Positions 59,868 through 64,000 of a stretch of 64,000 nucleotides of DNA are shown here, in pieces (the stretch's first letter is position 1; each line of letters begins with the position of its first letter). Source of the stretch: Anaerolineae bacterium. GTDB lineage: Bacteria; Chloroflexota; Anaerolineae; 4572-78; J111. The position numbers and the translations under genes are program-made. The notes beneath the pieces are model-generated. The model did no database searches and was not told the origin of the DNA. It saw only the letters and a list, made by a program, of their open reading frames with translations. The DNA lies in assembly GCA_023382535.1 (NCBI GenBank), contig JAHDWA010000023.1, positions 13,573 through 77,572 on the forward strand. Direction: 5' to 3'.

Positions 59868-60716
59868 TTAGGAATTCACTGTGTAGCCTATGCCGCGCAC
59901 GGTGCGAATGGTGTCCGTTAGCCCGGTAGCTTCTTTGATTTTCTGACGGATGCTGAAAATATACTGGCGAACCATTTCTCTGGCTTCCCACAAGCCGCTA
60001 TCGTACCCTTGCACCTCTCGTAGTAACTCCTGAGGTGAAACTACCCGCGGCGCTTCGCTGGCCAGATAAGCCATAACATTAAATTCAGTCGGGCTAAGTT
60101 CCAGCAGGTGCCCTTGCAGGATAATGACATGCTGCGAAAAATCTACAATCAAACTGCCGTATTGTAAGAATCGCCCTTGCTCATTGCTAGGGGCCGTTAC
60201 CGGGGTCATAAACTGAGATAGATCGGGAGCCGGGGTGGTCGGGGGGAGTCGGCTTTCCGTATCCTCGGTCAGAAGCGTGCGCAGTTGGCTCAGTTCGGTC
60301 AAGTGCTGCTCTAACTTGGATAACAGATGGCGTTGTTCCAGAATGCGCTGGCGTTTGAGTAAGCCCTGGCGTATGCTCTCGCGGAGTTCAACAGTTTTGC
60401 ATGGTTTAAAAAGGTAATCATGCGCCCCCTCACGCAAGGCTTCGACCGCGGTATCAAGCGAAGCATGGGCTGTCAGCAGAATAACGACAGTATCCGGCGA
60501 TTGCTGTCGCAAGGCAGCCAGCACTTCCATGCCGTTCATGCCCGGCAGTACCAAATCCAATAAAGCCAGGTCAAAGGCCTGGTTAGCTACCAGGGCCAAG
60601 GCCGCTTCTCCATTCTCTACCGCCGTGACTTGATGGCCATCAAGGGTTAGTGTGTCTTCCATAATCAGGCGAATACCTGGCTCGTCATCTACGACCAAAA
60701 TCTTGGCAGGTGTCAT
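59868..60716 (-). CDS. Response regulator, receiver plus OmpR-type DNA-binding domain
   Basis: 282 residues. The receiver domain (5-118) has DDEPG, the phosphorylated Asp in FDLALLDLVLPGMNG, Thr in ILLTAHAS and the Lys in LFKPCKTVE. A linker of about 70 residues includes a coiled stretch and a Pro/Thr-rich part. The winged-helix domain (about 185-282) shows LELSPTEFNVMAYLASEAPRVVS and TIRTVRGIGYTVNS. It lies 23 bases downstream of a sensor kinase gene on the same strand. The end converges on cphA with a 13-base gap. Confidence 0.92.
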   Translation of the reverse strand: MTPAKILVVDDEPGIRLIMEDTLTLDGHQVTAVENGEAALALVANQAFDLALLDLVLPGMNGMEVLAALRQQSPDTVVILLTAHASLDTAVEALREGAHDYLFKPCKTVELRESIRQGLLKRQRILEQRHLLSKLEQHLTELSQLRTLLTEDTESRLPPTTPAPDLSQFMTPVTAPSNEQGRFLQYGSLIVDFSQHVIILQGHLLELSPTEFNVMAYLASEAPRVVSPQELLREVQGYDSGLWEAREMVRQYIFSIRQKIKEATGLTDTIRTVRGIGYTVNS

Positions 60717-60739
60717 AGTGCTACCTCTCTTGCTTACCC

Positions 60740-62821
60740 TCAGCCAGTGACCAGAGTGGTTGCCAGGGGGAGCAAAATAGTAAAAGTTGTTCCCTTTCCT
60801 ACCTGGCTGGTGGCCTTAATCTGGCCCCGGTTAGCCTGGATAATTTGATAGCTGGTAAACAGGCCCAAACCGGAGCCGTGGTCTTTGGTCGAAAATAAGG
60901 GTTCAAATAAGCGTGACAATATTTCCGGCGACATACCGGCGCCGCTATCACTAAATTCAATCCGGGCCACTGCTTGGGTCTGGCCTTCGGGAAAGGTGGC
61001 CTGGTCAAGCCCGCCAGAAACTTGAATGGTTCCGCCTGTCTCTTCCAGGGCATCAATCGCGTTGAGCGTCAGGTTTAACATGACCTGCTTCAAATGGTCA
61101 GGGCTGATTGGCAGCAGCGGCAGGTCGTCGGCCAAAATCTGTTGGACCTTAATTTTGTGATACTGCAATTTTTTGTTGACCAGTTGAAAGATGCTCTCCA
61201 TGATGGCCCGGAAATCGGCTTGCAGCGCTTCGGCTTGGTCGAGCCGGTAAAAACCATTGATCGTACCGGCCTGGCCTGATTGCTCGCGGCTGGTTGGGCG
61301 ATAAAAATCACGCATGCGGTGAACAATGCTGGCGATACGTTCAATCTCCGTGCCGGCCACCCCCAAATACCGCTCAATTTTTTCCTGCCGGTGTTGGCCG
61401 GCCAATTCTATCTCCAGCAGGCTCAAAACTCCCTGGATGGCCTGGAGAGGGTTATTGATTTCATGGGCAATCGAGGCGACCAGCCGTCCCAGGGCGGCCA
61501 TCCGCTCGCTTTGAACCAACTGGGCCTGGGTTCCCCGGAGCATTTGCATCTGGTACTGCAAATTCCGGTAGAGCCGGGCGTTTTCCAGGGCGGCGGCAGC
61601 CTGGTCGGCCAGGAGCTGCAATAGTTGCTGGTCGGCCGGGGTAAAGTGGTTTGGCTCATCACTTTCTACATTTAATACGCCAATGACCTGCTCCGCCACC
61701 CGCATTGGCACACACAGTTCTGAACAGGACGCAGGCAGATGGCTGATGGCGACGTAACGAGCCTCTTGAGTTGTGTCGGGTACATTAATTGCCTGGCCGC
61801 TTCGCACAACAGCCACGCCGATGCCGTAGGGGGTATCGCCACTCAGCGAGAAGCGGGTGAAATCGGCCTGGGAATTGGCGCCCAGATAGTAGCGGTAAAC
61901 CAGCTCATTGGCGGCGGTATCAACCAGTCCCAGGCCGGCAATGTTGAGATGCAGCACATGGGCCGTTGTTTCGACCACTCGCCTGAGAATAACATCCTCG
62001 CTGTGGAGCAGGGTTAACTCCTGACCTAGTTGATAAATAGCGGCCAGCCGCTCCTCCAATTGACGGCGTTCCGTAATATTACGAAAAGCCAGTACAGTTC
62101 CGGCCAAAGGTTCCCCGGCGCTGCTGATGGGTGCGACGTTATAATCAATGGAGGTTATGGTCCCATCCTGGGCCAGGAGCAAGGTATGGGCAGCCTCAAG
62201 CGGGCCGGCAGCACCGTTGAGCAGCTTGGAGACGGGGCATTCAAGGGGTGTTTGATCCATCTCATCTACAATTCGAAAGACAGCCCGGGCTTGCTGTCCC
62301 AGGGCAGTGGTTTGTGGCCAGCCGGTTAAAGCTTCGGCGCGGGGATTCATAAAATTGATGCGGCCCTCCGGATCAGTGGTGATGACGCCCTCGCCAATGC
62401 TTTGCAGCGTTGTCGCCAGCCAGCGTTCGTTGGTCTTCAACTTTTGTTCCAGTTTGTGCCGGTACAGCGCAATTTCAATCGTGATTCGTAATTCCTGCTC
62501 GTCAAACGGTTTAAGCAAGTAGCCAAAGGGTTCGGTCACTTTGGCTCGCTGCAACGTCTGTTCGTCGGCCATGGCGGTAAGATAAACTACCGGAATATCC
62601 AACTGCGCCTGGATCTGCCGGGCGGCGCTAATGCCATCCATCTTGCCTTTCAATCGAATATCCATCAAGATCAAATCAGGCCGTAGCTCCAAAGCTCTGG
62701 GTACAGCGTCCTCGCCGTAAGCAACGGTGGCGACGACATGATAACCTAGAGTTTCTAAGCTATAGCTAATGTCGTTGGCGATGATTTTTTCATCTTCAAC
62801 AACCATTATGGTGATCGTCAC
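60740..62821 (-). CDS. Sensor histidine kinase with receiver, PAS and GAF domains
   Basis: 693 residues from GTG at 62821, which is eight bases after AGGAGG; an upstream GTG is on top of that site. The N-terminal receiver domain (VVEDEKIIAND, LRPDLILMDIRLKG, YLTAM, LLKPFDEQEL) is followed by PAS (about 130-250, GVITTDPEGRINFMN), GAF (about 265-415), then HisKA (SIAHEINNPLQAIQG) and HATPase (NLTLNAIDALEE, DSGAGMSPEILSRLFEPLFSTK). No transmembrane helix, so it is a cytosolic sensor with a receiver at the front. It pairs with the downstream response regulator. The signal is unknown; the location next to cphA is suggestive but not proof. Confidence 0.92.
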   Translation of the reverse strand: MTITIMVVEDEKIIANDISYSLETLGYHVVATVAYGEDAVPRALELRPDLILMDIRLKGKMDGISAARQIQAQLDIPVVYLTAMADEQTLQRAKVTEPFGYLLKPFDEQELRITIEIALYRHKLEQKLKTNERWLATTLQSIGEGVITTDPEGRINFMNPRAEALTGWPQTTALGQQARAVFRIVDEMDQTPLECPVSKLLNGAAGPLEAAHTLLLAQDGTITSIDYNVAPISSAGEPLAGTVLAFRNITERRQLEERLAAIYQLGQELTLLHSEDVILRRVVETTAHVLHLNIAGLGLVDTAANELVYRYYLGANSQADFTRFSLSGDTPYGIGVAVVRSGQAINVPDTTQEARYVAISHLPASCSELCVPMRVAEQVIGVLNVESDEPNHFTPADQQLLQLLADQAAAALENARLYRNLQYQMQMLRGTQAQLVQSERMAALGRLVASIAHEINNPLQAIQGVLSLLEIELAGQHRQEKIERYLGVAGTEIERIASIVHRMRDFYRPTSREQSGQAGTINGFYRLDQAEALQADFRAIMESIFQLVNKKLQYHKIKVQQILADDLPLLPISPDHLKQVMLNLTLNAIDALEETGGTIQVSGGLDQATFPEGQTQAVARIEFSDSGAGMSPEILSRLFEPLFSTKDHGSGLGLFTSYQIIQANRGQIKATSQVGKGTTFTILLPLATTLVTG

Positions 62822-62864
62822 AGGTTTCACCTCCTGACCTGAAATAAGGGAGCGGCAAAGATGA

Positions 62865-63182
62865 TCATAAACATTGTACCATGTTCTTGCTCCAGAGTAA
62901 TGCTACCCTCCGGAGAGTTAACGGTAAGCTCAGCGGGTCATCGCTTTGAAAGTGGAGATAAAAAGTTTGTTCTGTTGGGGGAGATGAGAATAAGGCAAAA
63001 ATGAGATAATGATAGGAGATAGCCCGGCTGGCAAAGGGTCTAGGAGGATATTCGCCCAGCCCCTCAGTAAGAATGATCGGGTCTGAGGTCAAGGCTGAAG
63101 TGTTTGTCAGGACAGAGCCTGTTACAGAAAAGGTCAGTGCCAACAAAATAAGGGGAAGGGCGACAGGGAACAATTTGGGCAT
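62865..63182 (-). CDS. Hypothetical secreted protein, 105 residues
   Basis: A hydrophobic N-terminal segment (LFPVALPLILLALTFSVTG) looks like a signal peptide or anchor; the rest has no family match. There is no ribosome-binding site before the ATG and it ends 43 bases before the sensor-kinase start. The C-terminal end (TLRRVALLWSKN) may be cut off. A doubtful gene, possibly a degraded fragment. Confidence 0.4.
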   Translation of the reverse strand: MPKLFPVALPLILLALTFSVTGSVLTNTSALTSDPIILTEGLGEYPPRPFASRAISYHYLIFALFSSPPTEQTFYLHFQSDDPLSLPLTLRRVALLWSKNMVQCL

Positions 63183-63444
63183 CTTGAAATTTTTAACAGG
63201 CCGGTGAGGATTGATTTACCCGGTTAATTCAATTCCGTTGCCATCGGAGTTCAAAATCACAGGTTCACCGTAACCATCACCAGCCCGGCGAGGATTATCC
63301 AAAACCAAATAATCGTGGCTGTTTCTGAGCCGACAATGATGGCTAAATAAGTATAATCGGTGAATTGGACCGGGAGATCATTTTTGGTAAGGAAAATATC
63401 AGGCCAGTATCACGATCAAGAGAGATTCGTTTGAGGCGATAGAA
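63183..63444. other. Intergenic region with no supported gene
   Basis: AT-rich, without a clear hairpin or open frame. It separates two minus-strand genes. Confidence 0.4.
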
Positions 63445-63744
63445 TCAATCTTTTTTCTTTGATTGTTCAAACAAATTCAACGCTTCGGTTTCATTCCAGG
63501 TTTCGTCAAGTTCCCTAGCGATGGTTGTCGCCACTTCGGCAGCAGTGCCTTCACGCTCCTGTTCTTTGCCCCACTTAAACATTGAGGTATAAGCAGCAGC
63601 ACTGGTCTGGCCCGCGCGCGAGGCAGCATTTTCCACAGCCTGCTGAAATCGGGCCGGTAAATTCTCCCTAACCGTACCATTTACATCGGTTGCTTTAACC
63701 CCAAGTGGAATGTGTTCCCAATATAAGATTTGGTATCTTGCCAT
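63445..63744 (-). CDS. Small Virulence_fact-domain protein
   Basis: 99 residues. It begins MARYQILYWEHIPLGVKA, then RFQQAVENAASRAGQTSAAAYTSMFKWG and EREGTAAEVATTIARELDE, which matches the short Virulence_fact (scvirulence factor) domain family. The family is found in bacteria of many lifestyles and has no proven biochemical role. The ATG is about eleven bases after AAAGG. It stands alone. Confidence 0.75.
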   Translation of the reverse strand: MARYQILYWEHIPLGVKATDVNGTVRENLPARFQQAVENAASRAGQTSAAAYTSMFKWGKEQEREGTAAEVATTIARELDETWNETEALNLFEQSKKKD

Positions 63745-63764
63745 CGCTTTTTCTACCTTTTACT

Positions 63765-63811
63765 GATGCCGCTGAATTTGATGAGCTTGAGCTGGTGTCA
63801 GCGGCGGCATC
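63765..63811. repeat. Hairpin upstream of the Virulence_fact gene
   Basis: GATGCCGCTGA (63765-63775) pairs imperfectly with TCAGCGGCGGCATC (63798-63811). It may be a terminator for a gene beyond the window edge or a regulatory hairpin. The last 190 bases of the window contain no supported gene. Confidence 0.45.
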
Positions 63812-64000
63812 GAGATGAAAATTTTTGAATAAACTCTCTATTTACCTGTTTTAGTTTACACGTTCCGGGCTAAATTTGCAACTTCTTTAGAAGTAAGGCC
63901 TTTCACTTAACCTGGAGAAGATTAGAGTTCGATTAGAAATAGAGGCAAGCTCTTGAAAAAATCCTCTTCTTTGATTAAAATATCAGCGTTGTCAAAAGAT

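Overview
The window most resembles a chromosomal segment of a heterotrophic member of the Chloroflexota, probably Anaerolineae-like. This is inferred from gene content, not from a marker gene: a secreted DUF11-repeat protein ending in a YLPLI-type tail, two membrane pyrophosphatases, cyanophycin genes, FGGY kinases, glycoside hydrolases, and many short heptamer-type hairpin repeats, some inside genes. Base composition is moderately GC-rich, with AT-rich islands near 12.4-13.4 kb and in several intergenic regions. No tRNA, rRNA, CRISPR array or transposase gene was seen.

Layout. 1-8.1 kb: the 3' part of a GH2 beta-galactosidase and an FGGY kinase on +, then a minus-strand operon of FGGY kinase, DhnA/LsrF-type aldolase and HAD phosphatase. 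8.4-15.3 kb: an MFS transporter, an FAD-linked oxidase, an internally deleted MmeI-like restriction/modification gene, an AT-rich membrane protein, a fused-subunit CoA-transferase and a GlsB-like membrane protein. 15.9-23.5 kb: a large secreted P-domain/DUF11 protein, a luciferase-like oxidoreductase, a cupin, an aldo/keto reductase, and lysine 2,3-aminomutase divergent from an Lrp/AsnC regulator. 23.5-30.9 kb: AI-2E and DedA family membrane proteins, then two divergent membrane pyrophosphatases. The first carries the K+-dependent signature and the second the K+-independent one; the second has a structured leader.

31.4-38.6 kb: a KimA-like K+ transporter with two TrkA/RCK proteins, topoisomerase I (no ATG, GTG or TTG start available), a small conserved protein and a split XdhC pair. 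38.8-41.4 kb: a three-gene operon like sxtK-sxtJ-sxtI, ending in an O-carbamoyltransferase. 41.5-44.7 kb: a HisN-type phosphatase and a transmembrane Ser/Thr kinase with a duplicated extracellular domain. 45.2-54.3 kb: a tightly packed GH20-GH38-GH38-GH4 operon for breaking down N-acetylhexosamine-, mannose- and galactose-containing glycans. 54.4-64 kb: small membrane and lipoprotein genes, divergent cyanophycinase and cyanophycin synthetase, a two-component system, and a small Virulence_fact-domain protein.

The genes suggest a cell that scavenges polysaccharide or glycoprotein sugars, stores nitrogen as cyanophycin, recycles pyrophosphate with ion pumping and controls K+ uptake. The most unusual structural signal is the set of small hairpin or heptamer-repeat elements. 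They lie between genes and also, in frame, inside a sugar kinase, topA, two alpha-mannosidases and the MmeI-like remnant. A separate 73-75 bp palindrome-ended element is present in two inverted copies plus one solo end.
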